From an uncultured Bacteroides sp. (GTDB taxonomy: Bacteria > Bacteroidota > Bacteroidia > Bacteroidales > Bacteroidaceae): a DNA stretch of 64,000 bases. Position numbers and translations under genes: made by a program. The notes beneath the pieces were generated by a model, which was not told the DNA's origin, did no database searches, and saw only the letters and a list, made by a program, of their open reading frames with translations. Where the stretch lies: the NCBI RefSeq assembly GCF_959029255.1, contig NZ_CAUFUE010000020.1, positions 1 to 64,000 on the forward strand, read 5' to 3'. This document shows, piece after piece, positions 1 to 7,513 of this stretch (position 1 is the stretch's first letter; the number at the start of each line of letters is the position of its first letter).

Positions 1-2
1 TA

Positions 3-554
3 AATACATCTACCTATTGGAGTCCCTGCGGCAAGAACTCCTCGACACTAAGTTACAACTTCATTTTCAAGTCGAAGGATACCGATTGCATGATTATGTA
101 TCCGGAAATAGGGCTTACATATTTCCCAAAGGATAAAATTAAAGTACTAAATACCGGACGATTGATATATGGAGATTTGGGTTGCATAGGAAAAGACGGC
201 ATATTACGGGAGAATGCAACTCATGAATTCGAGGAACGCGTCACCATCTTGAGTGGTGACCACGCCAAGAAGCTCTTCAATGCCGATTCTGTTTATGTTT
301 GCGCAATTCCTTTGGAACAACCTTATCAGGGAAAGTACCCATATTGTACTGGAGTCTACGTTTCCAAACAGAATCGTCCGGACATGTACTTTAAATGCTT
401 CTTTACCGAAAGAGGGAAGCAAAAAGAAGATGAGTATTTGGGTAAACTATATAAGGCTATCGAATATCGCAATGAGAATTGGACGTATGATGACGAGAAA
501 TATGTGCAAGAGAACTATAAGTTATATCTGAAGAAACGTAAAGTGACGCAATAG
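3..554 (+). CDS. Unrecognised protein, 5' end outside the window
   Basis: The reading frame is open from base 3 to the stop at 554, so the first in-frame ATG (90) is probably internal and about 184 residues of a longer protein are visible. The part before that ATG (from NTSTYWSPCG) reads like ordinary protein. I recognise no family. The visible part is rich in Tyr, Lys and Glu, has no membrane segment, and ends in a basic tail (YLKKRKVTQ), which suggests a soluble protein. No other gene lies close by on the same strand: the next starts 750 bases downstream. The frame is well supported; the function is unknown. Confidence 0.6.
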   Translation, partial: NTSTYWSPCGKNSSTLSYNFIFKSKDTDCMIMYPEIGLTYFPKDKIKVLNTGRLIYGDLGCIGKDGILRENATHEFEERVTILSGDHAKKLFNADSVYVCAIPLEQPYQGKYPYCTGVYVSKQNRPDMYFKCFFTERGKQKEDEYLGKLYKAIEYRNENWTYDDEKYVQENYKLYLKKRKVTQ

Positions 555-830
555 ATAGGGATAAGAAAGCCTTTTACCGGGGAAATATAGATTGAATTTG
601 TTCCCCCTAATAGAAGCGGGGGTGTCAAGTAAACGACTTGGCGCACCAATCTGCCAAATTGATTTCAAAACAGCGTTTGTCAGGCACTTCCTGTCTTCAA
701 ATCCTCCGTTTTGCTGACACACTCGCTTTCTGAAAAGCCTGAAATAGAGCGAAAACGTACGATTTAGAGTATAAATATGCGGCATTTTTACCGAATATGC
801 GCTGATTTTAGGTTTCCAGAAGGAGGGATA

Positions 831-962
831 TTAACTTCCCTCGTGAGAGATGTTAACTTCCCACACGAGAGATATTAACTTCCCTCGCGAGAGATGTTAA
901 CTTCCCACACGAGAGATATTAACTTCCGGCGCGAGGAATGTTAACTTCCCTCCCGGTGAAGA
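831..962. repeat. Tandem array, six copies of a 22-base unit
   Basis: TTAACTTCC recurs at 831, 853, 875, 897, 919 and 941, exactly 22 bases apart. Units 2 and 4 are identical and units 1 and 3 differ by one base, so the array also has a 44-base higher-order period; units 5 and 6 are degenerate. The units carry palindromic cores such as GTTAAC and CTCGCGAG. The array is in the 750-base gap 555-1305, where I see no convincing gene: a 65-codon frame at 1043-1240 looks accidental. Confidence 0.9.
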
Positions 963-1099
963 TGTACATTCCTCCGGAAAGCGCCCTTTTTCTCCCGGGC
1001 AAGGAGTGTTTTAGCAAGGTCGGCCGGTTATTTTAAGTCTATTTGAGTCGTACATATTTCTGTATTCCGCTATCCATGAAGAAGATATTGATTTTCGTT

Positions 1100-1141
1100 C
1101 GCGTATTTCCGCCCGTACCTGCCAACGGGTGGAAATACGCG
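1100..1141. repeat. Intergenic hairpin with 17-base arms
   Basis: Bases 1100-1116 pair with 1125-1141 with a single G-T wobble around an 8-base loop (arms CGCGTATTTCC and GGAAATACGCG plus six more pairs). No T-run follows on either strand, so this is not a standard intrinsic terminator. Confidence 0.75.
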
Positions 1142-1267
1142 ATTCTCAGGACGCGGGAAATGCAAAGTGTCAGAGATGGACTTTTAGTCGTTTCCTTGAA
1201 AACAGTTGATTTATGTCAAAAAACGATTAGTATGAAGTGAATTTAGGTTTTAGTTCTGAATAACATT

Positions 1268-1275
1268 TATCTTTG
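1268..1275 (+). promoter_or_regulatory. Bacteroides -7 promoter box for the HAD gene
   Basis: TATCTTTG matches the Bacteroides -7 consensus TAnnTTTG and lies 31 bases before the start codon at 1306. No good TTG was found at the expected -33 distance. Confidence 0.45.
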
Positions 1276-1305
1276 TGAGGTCAGAATATAAATTAGTAAT
1301 GCAAT

Positions 1306-1935
1306 ATGATAAAGAATATCGTTTTTGATTTTGGTGGTGTCATTGCCGATATCAGTCGTAATCAGGCTGTTCAAGCATTTATTGAATTGGGTTTGAAAGA
1401 TGCGGATGCGCGTTTGGATAAATATCATCAAACCGGCATCTTCCAAGAACTGGAAGAGGGAAAACTTAGTGCAGACGCTTATCGAGAGGAATTAGGCAGG
1501 TTGTGCGGTCGTGAATTGACGGAAGCTGAAACTCGCCGGGCCTGGTTGGGATTCTTTGTCGGAGTAGACAGCCGTAAACTGGAATATCTGTTGGAACTCC
1601 GCAAAAACTACCGTGTTTATATCTTGAGCAATACAAATCCTTTCGTTATGTCCTGGGCACGTAGCCCGGAGTTTTCACAGGCAGGGAAGCCGTTGGATGA
1701 TTATTGCGAGAAGCTATACCTCTCTTACCAGATAGGATATACGAAACCTGCCCGTCAGATATTTGATTTCATGGTGGAAGATAGCGGCATCCTTCCTGCT
1801 GAAACAATGTTTGTGGATGACGGAGCGGCGAATGTAGGTATAGGTAAAGAATTGGGCTTCCAAACTTTTCAACCGGCAAATGGTTCGGATTGGCGGGGAG
1901 AACTTTCGGCATTGCTGTCTTCACTCGATTCATAA
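1306..1935 (+). CDS. HAD family hydrolase (YihX-like phosphatase)
   Basis: A 209-residue HAD subfamily IA protein, predicted to be a cytoplasmic phosphatase acting on a small phosphorylated metabolite. Motif I is FDFGGV (Asp8); the second Asp usual in this motif is replaced by Gly, as in the YihX/epoxide hydrolase N-terminal branch. LSNTN is motif II, the Lys of YTKPA is motif III, and FVDDG is motif IV. The cap is the helical segment at about residues 15-85. Its relatives include alpha-glucose-1-phosphate phosphatase, which would suit the glycogen genes nearby, but the substrate cannot be read from sequence. The last 67 bases overlap the 3' end of the convergent rhomboid gene. Confidence 0.9.
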   Translation: MIKNIVFDFGGVIADISRNQAVQAFIELGLKDADARLDKYHQTGIFQELEEGKLSADAYREELGRLCGRELTEAETRRAWLGFFVGVDSRKLEYLLELRKNYRVYILSNTNPFVMSWARSPEFSQAGKPLDDYCEKLYLSYQIGYTKPARQIFDFMVEDSGILPAETMFVDDGAANVGIGKELGFQTFQPANGSDWRGELSALLSSLDS

Positions 1936-2582
1936 TCGGATTCTTCCTTTCCGGGAATCCCGTTTTCTTCATTTTCTTCTTCTTCATCCTTTTCGTCTGC
2001 AAAAGGATCAGGGCGTTGAGGCCCGTGTCCCATGAATGCCAGTGCGCAAAGGGTACCGGCTATTGCCCCGCTGAGGTGCCCTTCCCATGATGTGGTCACT
2101 TTGGCGAACTGTGGTATCATGTTCCACACCAGCCCGCCATAAAGAAAGGTAACCAGAAGTGATATGGCTATGAGTGGCACGTATTTGCGCAACAATCCGC
2201 TGAAGAACAGGAAAAATGCCAGTCCGTAGATGATGCCGCTTGCACCGATATGCCATCCGGGCTTGCCTATAAAAAAGGTAAGAAGTCCGCAACCTATCCA
2301 GATAGTAAAAAAAATATAAGGTGCAATGTGGCGGTAAAAATAGAATAGGCACCAGGACAGAAAGAACAATGGAATCGTATTGGCAAAAAGATGTTTAAAA
2401 CTGCTATGAACAAGCGGATGTGCAAAAATTCCGAACACTCCGCGCTTTTCCATAGGATATACCCCCAATTGTGTAAAATCCCAGTTCATACCTATTTCCA
2501 TTAATTTCAGCATATATAGGATGAACAGCAGAAAAAACGGAATGACCGCCGCTAGAACTATTCGTTGAAGGTCATGCTTCAT
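1869..2582 (-). CDS. Rhomboid family intramembrane serine protease
   Basis: A 237-residue membrane protein of the rhomboid family, which cleaves transmembrane segments inside the lipid bilayer. The catalytic dyad is visible: Ser115 in GASG (113-116) and His169 in SWEGHLSGA. Asn68 in HLFAN is the usual oxyanion-side residue of the second core helix. About six hydrophobic segments lie between residues 8 and 185. After residue 190 there is a roughly 45-residue, very acidic, disordered tail rich in Glu, Asp and Ser. That tail is encoded in and next to the part of the gene that overlaps the 3' end of the convergent HAD gene. Substrates are unknown. Confidence 0.92.
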   Translation of the reverse strand: MKHDLQRIVLAAVIPFFLLFILYMLKLMEIGMNWDFTQLGVYPMEKRGVFGIFAHPLVHSSFKHLFANTIPLFFLSWCLFYFYRHIAPYIFFTIWIGCGLLTFFIGKPGWHIGASGIIYGLAFFLFFSGLLRKYVPLIAISLLVTFLYGGLVWNMIPQFAKVTTSWEGHLSGAIAGTLCALAFMGHGPQRPDPFADEKDEEEENEENGIPGKEESDYESSEDSNAESSPRQSEPFAG

Positions 2583-2662
2583 ATATCGTACAAGGATTGG
2601 TTATTTTCGTACAATGCTACGAATTATTTGCTTGAAAAACGAAAAAAAACTGACTTTTTATT

Positions 2663-2691
2663 TTGCGTGTAGGCTTTAATTCGTATTTTTG
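2663..2691 (+). promoter_or_regulatory. Promoter of the debranching enzyme operon
   Basis: TTG at 2663-2665, an 18-base spacer and TATTTTTG at 2684-2691 match the Bacteroides primary sigma consensus. It lies 66 bases before the start codon at 2757 and probably drives the three co-oriented genes to 7422. Confidence 0.6.
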
Positions 2692-2756
2692 GGCATCGCT
2701 ACAGGGTTTGTAGCGCATAAGAACCTGAATAATTAACCTTTAAATAATGCACAACT

Positions 2757-4700
2757 ATGAGTTATTTACGATTTGACAAGACCCTGATGATTAATCTGGA
2801 AGAATCTTTGCCAAGGGAGATACTTCGGACTAATAAATCGGGTGCCTATCATTGTACAACAATTGTAGATTGTAACACACGCAAATATCACGGTTTGTTG
2901 GTGATACCTGTCCCCAACCTGGATGATGAAAACCATGTGCTGCTGTCTTCTTTGGATGAAACGGTAATTCAACACGGTGCAGAGTTCAATCTGGGATTGC
3001 ACAAGTATCAGGGAAACCACTTTAGTCCTAACGGGCATAAGTATATCCGTGAATTCGATTGTGAACAGATTCCCGCTACAACTTACCGTGTGGGAGGTGT
3101 TATCCTCCGTAAAGAGAAAATTTTTGTACATCATGAGAACCGGATTTTGATACGTTATACCTTGGTCGATGCCCATTCGGCAACAACTCTCCGGTTCCGT
3201 CCTTTCCTGGCTTTCCGTAGCGTGCGCGAATATACGCATGAAAATGCCCAGGCAAGCCGTGACTATCAAGAGGTGGAGAATGGTATCAAGACATGTATGT
3301 ATCCCGGATATCCGGAACTTTTCATGCAGTTGAACAAAAAGAATGAGTTCCACTTTGAACCCAACTGGTATCGTGGCATCGAGTACCCTAAAGAACAAGA
3401 ACGCGGATATGATTTCAATGAAGATTTATATGTGCCCGGTTACTTTGAGGTAGATATCAAGAAAGGTGAGAGTATCGTCTTTTCTGCGGGTATTTCCGAA
3501 ACTTCCCCGCGTAAGTTGAAGCAGACTTTTGAAGCGGAAGTTGCTGACCGTACCCCACGTGATAGCTTCTATCACTGCTTGAAAAACTCCGCTCATCAAT
3601 TCCATAACAAACAAGGTGAAGAGCATTACATACTTGCCGGGTATCCCTGGTTCAAATGTCGTGCCCGTGACTTGTTTATTTCTCTGCCGGGTTTAACTTT
3701 GGCTGTAGACGAACAAGATGAGTTTGAAGATGTTATGAAAACAGCGGAAAAGGCTATTCGTGATTTCATGGAGGATAAGCCGATAGGCTATAAGATTTAT
3801 GAAATGGAACATCCTGATGTATTGTTGTGGGCGGTATGGGCGTTGCAACAGTATGCCAAAGATACTTCCCGTAGCCAATGCCGTTTGAAATATGGCAAGT
3901 TGCTGGAGGATATTATGGATTATATTCGTGGCCGTAAGCATGATAACCTCTTCTTGCATGAAAATGGTTTGCTTTATACTAATGGAACAGAGAAAGCCGT
4001 AACATGGATGAATTCTACTGCTAATGGACGTCCGGTAACTCCTCGTACGGGGTATGTTGTAGAGGTGAATGCTTTGTGGTATAACGCTTTGCGCTTTGTG
4101 GCGGACATGGTGCGTGAAGGTGAAAATACTACTCTTGCAGATGAACTGGATGCGCAAGCTGAAATTACTGGGAAATCGTTTGTGGAAGTCTTCCGTAACG
4201 AATACGGTTATCTGTTTGACTATGTGGATGGGTATATGATGGATTGGAGCGTTCGTCCGAACATGATATTTGCCGTTGCTTTTGACTATTCTCCGCTGGA
4301 TAGGGCGCAGAAGAAGCAGGTACTTGATATTGTGACGAAAGAGTTGCTAACACCGAAAGGTTTGCGTACACTGAGTCCTAAGAGTGGTGGATACAATCCG
4401 AATTATGTCGGTCCCCAGATTCAGCGGGATTACGCTTATCATCAAGGTACGGCTTGGCCGTGGCTGATGGGATTCTATATGGAGGCCTATTTGCGTATTT
4501 ATAAGATGAGCGGTATCTCCTTTGTGGAACGTTACTTGATTGGGTTCGAGGATGAAATGACTAGCCATTGCATAAGTTCACTTCCTGAGTTGTTCGATGG
4601 CAATCCTCCTTTCAAAGGACGTGGAGCTGTGTCGTTTGCTATGAATATAGCAGAAATACTGCGTATTTTGAAGTTATTATCTAAGTATTATAATTCATAA
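2757..4700 (+). CDS. Glycogen debranching enzyme (amylo-alpha-1,6-glucosidase type)
   Basis: A 647-residue protein resembling the bacterial and archaeal glycogen debranching enzymes. It has a beta-rich N-terminal domain (about 10-240, from SYLRFDKTLMINLEESLPRE, with the typical TNKSGAYHCTT and NTRKYHGLLV) and a C-terminal alpha/alpha toroid glucosidase domain (about 285-640). The conserved GYPWFKCRARDLFISLPG stretch opens the catalytic domain. There is no signal peptide, so it acts in the cytoplasm, where it should remove alpha-1,6 branches from stored glycogen or imported maltodextrin. It starts a three-gene run with a GT4 transferase and a GH57 enzyme, an order I also know from B. thetaiotaomicron. 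The 4-alpha-glucanotransferase half of eukaryotic debranching enzymes is absent, as expected for this type. Confidence 0.9.
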   Translation: MSYLRFDKTLMINLEESLPREILRTNKSGAYHCTTIVDCNTRKYHGLLVIPVPNLDDENHVLLSSLDETVIQHGAEFNLGLHKYQGNHFSPNGHKYIREFDCEQIPATTYRVGGVILRKEKIFVHHENRILIRYTLVDAHSATTLRFRPFLAFRSVREYTHENAQASRDYQEVENGIKTCMYPGYPELFMQLNKKNEFHFEPNWYRGIEYPKEQERGYDFNEDLYVPGYFEVDIKKGESIVFSAGISETSPRKLKQTFEAEVADRTPRDSFYHCLKNSAHQFHNKQGEEHYILAGYPWFKCRARDLFISLPGLTLAVDEQDEFEDVMKTAEKAIRDFMEDKPIGYKIYEMEHPDVLLWAVWALQQYAKDTSRSQCRLKYGKLLEDIMDYIRGRKHDNLFLHENGLLYTNGTEKAVTWMNSTANGRPVTPRTGYVVEVNALWYNALRFVADMVREGENTTLADELDAQAEITGKSFVEVFRNEYGYLFDYVDGYMMDWSVRPNMIFAVAFDYSPLDRAQKKQVLDIVTKELLTPKGLRTLSPKSGGYNPNYVGPQIQRDYAYHQGTAWPWLMGFYMEAYLRIYKMSGISFVERYLIGFEDEMTSHCISSLPELFDGNPPFKGRGAVSFAMNIAEILRILKLLSKYYNS

Positions 4701-4703
4701 GAG

Positions 4704-4710
4704 AGGAGGG
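4704..4710 (+). promoter_or_regulatory. Strong Shine-Dalgarno deciding the GT4 start
   Basis: AGGAGGG is followed by 7 bases and the ATG at 4718. An earlier in-frame ATG at 4712 is only one base from the motif and is therefore a poor candidate. Such a full Shine-Dalgarno is uncommon in Bacteroides. Confidence 0.6.
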
Positions 4711-4717
4711 AATGAAG

Positions 4718-5986
4718 ATGAAAGTTTTAATGTTTGGATGGGAATTTCCTCCCAAAATATATGGTGGTCTTGCAGTGGCCTCTTACGGTATAACTAAAGG
4801 GCTGAGTTTGCAGGGTGATATGGATATCACGTTTTGTATGCCTAAACCTTGCGGAGATGAAGAAAAGTTTTTGAAGATAATAAGCATGAGTCAGGTGCCT
4901 ATCGTATGGCGCGATCCTGATTATAATTATCTGCAATCGCGTTTGTGTAACTGCATGACGCCGGAAGATTATTACTCTCTGCGGGATCATATTTATGCCG
5001 ACTTCTCCTATATGCACGTCAATGACATTGGCTGTATGGATTTTGCCGGTGGTTATCCGGGAAACCTGCATGAAGAAATAAATAATTTCTCTGTAATTGC
5101 CGGAGTTGTGGCACGCCAACAGGAGTTTGATATTATTCATGCTCACGACTGGTTGACATATCCTGCCGGTGTACATGCCAAGATGGTGAGTGGTAAACCG
5201 CTCTGTATCCATGTGCATGCCACCGACTTCGACCGTTCACGTGGAAAAGTCAATCCTACGGTTTATGCCATGGAGAAGAACGGTATGGATTATGCTGACT
5301 GCATTATGTGTGTGTCCGAGTTGACTCGTCGAACGGTTATTAATGAGTATCACCAAGATCCGAGAAAAGTATTTGCCATGCACAATGCCGTTTATCCGCT
5401 TTCTCAGGAATATCAGGATATTCCTCGTCCTGAACATTCAAAAGAAAAAGTGGTAGCATTCCTTGGGCGTATCACCATGCAGAAAGGACCGGAATATTTT
5501 GTGGAAGCAGCAGCAATGGTGTTGCAGCGTACACGTAATATCCGTTTTGTAATGGCCGGTTCCGGCGATATGTTGAATGCCATGATTAACCTGGTGGCAG
5601 AGCGAGGCATTGCCGACCGTTTCCATTTCCCGGGATTTATGAAAGGAAAACAAGTATATGAGGTTTATAAGAATAGTGACGTGTTCGTTATGCCTTCTGT
5701 CTCCGAACCTTTCGGTATTGCCCCGTTGGAAGCTATGCAATGTGGAACTCCTTCTATCATTTCCAAGCAGTCGGGGTGTGGTGAAATCCTTGATAAGGTG
5801 ATTAAAACCGATTACTGGGATATTCACGCTATGGCGGATGCCATCTACTCCATCTGTACCAATCCGTCTCTCTTCCATTATCTACAGGAGGAAGGTAAGA
5901 AAGAAGTGGATGGAATTACTTGGGAAAAAGTCGGTTTAAAAATCCGCGCCCTCTATGAGGATGTGTTAAGAAACTATGGTAAATAA
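4718..5986 (+). CDS. Family 4 glycosyltransferase (glycogen/alpha-glucan synthase-like)
   Basis: A 422-residue GT-B fold transferase, probably adding glucose from a nucleotide sugar to an alpha-glucan. MKVLMFGWEFPP opens the N-terminal Rossmann domain, IIHAHDWLTYPAG is the acceptor-side motif, and SEPFGIAPLEAMQCGTP carries the E-x7-E nucleotide-sugar motif of the C-terminal domain. No signal peptide: cytoplasmic. It lies 17 bases after the debranching enzyme and 17 bases before the GH57 gene, so the three are probably one transcript for glycogen metabolism. Start 4718 was chosen because of the Shine-Dalgarno at 4704-4710. Whether the product is glycogen or another glucan cannot be told from sequence. 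Confidence 0.87.
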   Translation: MKVLMFGWEFPPKIYGGLAVASYGITKGLSLQGDMDITFCMPKPCGDEEKFLKIISMSQVPIVWRDPDYNYLQSRLCNCMTPEDYYSLRDHIYADFSYMHVNDIGCMDFAGGYPGNLHEEINNFSVIAGVVARQQEFDIIHAHDWLTYPAGVHAKMVSGKPLCIHVHATDFDRSRGKVNPTVYAMEKNGMDYADCIMCVSELTRRTVINEYHQDPRKVFAMHNAVYPLSQEYQDIPRPEHSKEKVVAFLGRITMQKGPEYFVEAAAMVLQRTRNIRFVMAGSGDMLNAMINLVAERGIADRFHFPGFMKGKQVYEVYKNSDVFVMPSVSEPFGIAPLEAMQCGTPSIISKQSGCGEILDKVIKTDYWDIHAMADAIYSICTNPSLFHYLQEEGKKEVDGITWEKVGLKIRALYEDVLRNYGK

Positions 5987-6003
5987 CAAAACAATAATTG
6001 AAA

Positions 6004-7422
6004 ATGAGAACGATCTGTCTTTATTTTGAAATACATCAAATTATACATCTGAAACGCTATCGTTTCTTTGATATAGGTACCAATCATTATTACTATGATG
6101 ATTATGCCAACGAAATCAGCATCAATGAAGTTGCTGAACGTTCTTACATCCCGGCTCTGAATACGCTTATTGAGATGGCGAAGAACTCGGGAGGGGCGTT
6201 TAAGGTGGCTTTGTCAATCTCCGGTGTGGCATTGGAACAACTGGAAATCCATGCTCCTGCCGTTATTGACTTGCTACATCAGCTTAACGATACAGGCTGT
6301 TGTGAATTCCTGGCTGAACCTTATTCCCACGGTCTTTCTTCTTTGGCCAATGAAGATTGCTTCAAGGAAGAAGTGATGCGCCAAAGCTCAAAGATGAAGC
6401 AAATGTTTGGCAAGGCTCCGAAAGTATTCCGTAACTCCAGTTTGATTTACAATGATGAGATTGGAGCTGTGGTAGCCAGTATGGGCTTCAAGGGGATGCT
6501 GACTGAAGGTGCTAAACATGTGTTGGGTTGGAAGAGTCCGCACTATGTATACCATTGCAACATGAATCCTAATTTGAAGTTGCTGTTGCGTGATTTCAAG
6601 TTGTCCGATGATATCAGTCTGCGTTTCTCTAATTCTGAGTGGAATGAATATCCTTTGTTTGCCGATAAGTATATCAATTGGATTGACGCGTTGCCTCAGG
6701 AAGAGCAGGTTATCAATATCTTTATGGAACTTTGCGCGCTGGGTATGGCTCAGCCTTTGTCTTCCAATATTCTGGAATTCCTGAAGGCATTACCGGCATG
6801 TGCAAAGGAAAAGGGAATTACTTTCTCTACTCCGACGGAGATTGTTACTAAGTTGAAATCGGTTTCTGCATTGGATGTTCCGTATCCGATGTCCTGGGTT
6901 GACGAGGAAAGAGATACCAGTTGTTGGTTGGGTAACGTAATGCAGCGTGAAGCTTTCAATAAATTATATAGTGTAGCCGAACGGGTACACCTTTGTGATG
7001 ACCGTCGTATCAAGCAAGACTGGGATTATCTGCAAGCCAGCAATAACTTCCGTTTCATGACAACCAAAAATAGCGGTGTAGGCTTGAATCGTGGTATCTA
7101 TGAATCTCCTTACGATGCGTTCACCAACTATATGAATATTTTGGGGGACTTCATTAAACGTGTTGATTCTCTCTACCCGGTAGATATCGATAATGAAGAA
7201 CTGAATGCACTGTTGACTACTATTAAAAATCAGGGTGATGAAATAGAAGAGTTGCATAAAGAACTGGAAAAGGCTCAGAGTAAGTTGGAAAAAGAGAAAG
7301 TAGCGGAAAAGAAGAAAGAAGTTAAAGCTGCTACTAAAGCATCGGCTAAAGCAACTGCAAAGAAACCTGCTGCAAAAAAGTCGGCAACTAAGAAGCCGGT
7401 AGCTAAGGAAGAGGTGAAATAA
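6004..7422 (+). CDS. GH57 family glycosidase (alpha-amylase/glucanotransferase) with Lys-Ala-rich tail
   Basis: A 472-residue protein of glycoside hydrolase family 57, which holds alpha-amylases, 4-alpha-glucanotransferases and branching enzymes. TICLYFEIHQ is the first conserved GH57 block (His near residue 9), EFLAEPYSHGLSSL is the region of the catalytic Glu block, and EGAKHVLGWKSPHYVY the next. The core ends near residue 405. A predicted coiled coil follows (EIEELHKELEKAQSKLEKEK) and then about 45 residues made almost only of Lys, Ala, Thr and Pro, like histone H1 tails. No signal peptide. The ATG at 6004 is preferred over an in-frame TTG at 5998 because the family begins with M-x-TICLYF. 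Last gene of the run; a terminator follows. Confidence 0.88.
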   Translation: MRTICLYFEIHQIIHLKRYRFFDIGTNHYYYDDYANEISINEVAERSYIPALNTLIEMAKNSGGAFKVALSISGVALEQLEIHAPAVIDLLHQLNDTGCCEFLAEPYSHGLSSLANEDCFKEEVMRQSSKMKQMFGKAPKVFRNSSLIYNDEIGAVVASMGFKGMLTEGAKHVLGWKSPHYVYHCNMNPNLKLLLRDFKLSDDISLRFSNSEWNEYPLFADKYINWIDALPQEEQVINIFMELCALGMAQPLSSNILEFLKALPACAKEKGITFSTPTEIVTKLKSVSALDVPYPMSWVDEERDTSCWLGNVMQREAFNKLYSVAERVHLCDDRRIKQDWDYLQASNNFRFMTTKNSGVGLNRGIYESPYDAFTNYMNILGDFIKRVDSLYPVDIDNEELNALLTTIKNQGDEIEELHKELEKAQSKLEKEKVAEKKKEVKAATKASAKATAKKPAAKKSATKKPVAKEEVK

Positions 7423-7444
7423 ATATTTCTTGGTTTATACAATA

Positions 7445-7484
7445 AAAAAGTCTCCCGTCCATTGAAAACGGGAGACTTTTTTAT
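7445..7484. terminator. Bidirectional intrinsic terminator
   Basis: AGTCTCCCGT pairs with ACGGGAGACT across a short loop, with an A-run before and a T-run after, so it can serve both the GH57 gene on the plus strand and the DUF4270 gene on the minus strand. Confidence 0.85.
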
Positions 7485-7513
7485 TGATTGATTTTATATG
7501 GGATATTGAGAAA

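Noticed and set aside
831..962. CRISPR or short-spacer array
   Set aside because: The 22-base units repeat directly with no unique spacers; the same applies to the arrays at 14580, 34959 and 54618.
1043..1240. 65-codon gene in the gap before the HAD gene
   Set aside because: It runs through the strong hairpin at 1100-1141, has no ribosome site and no recognisable composition.
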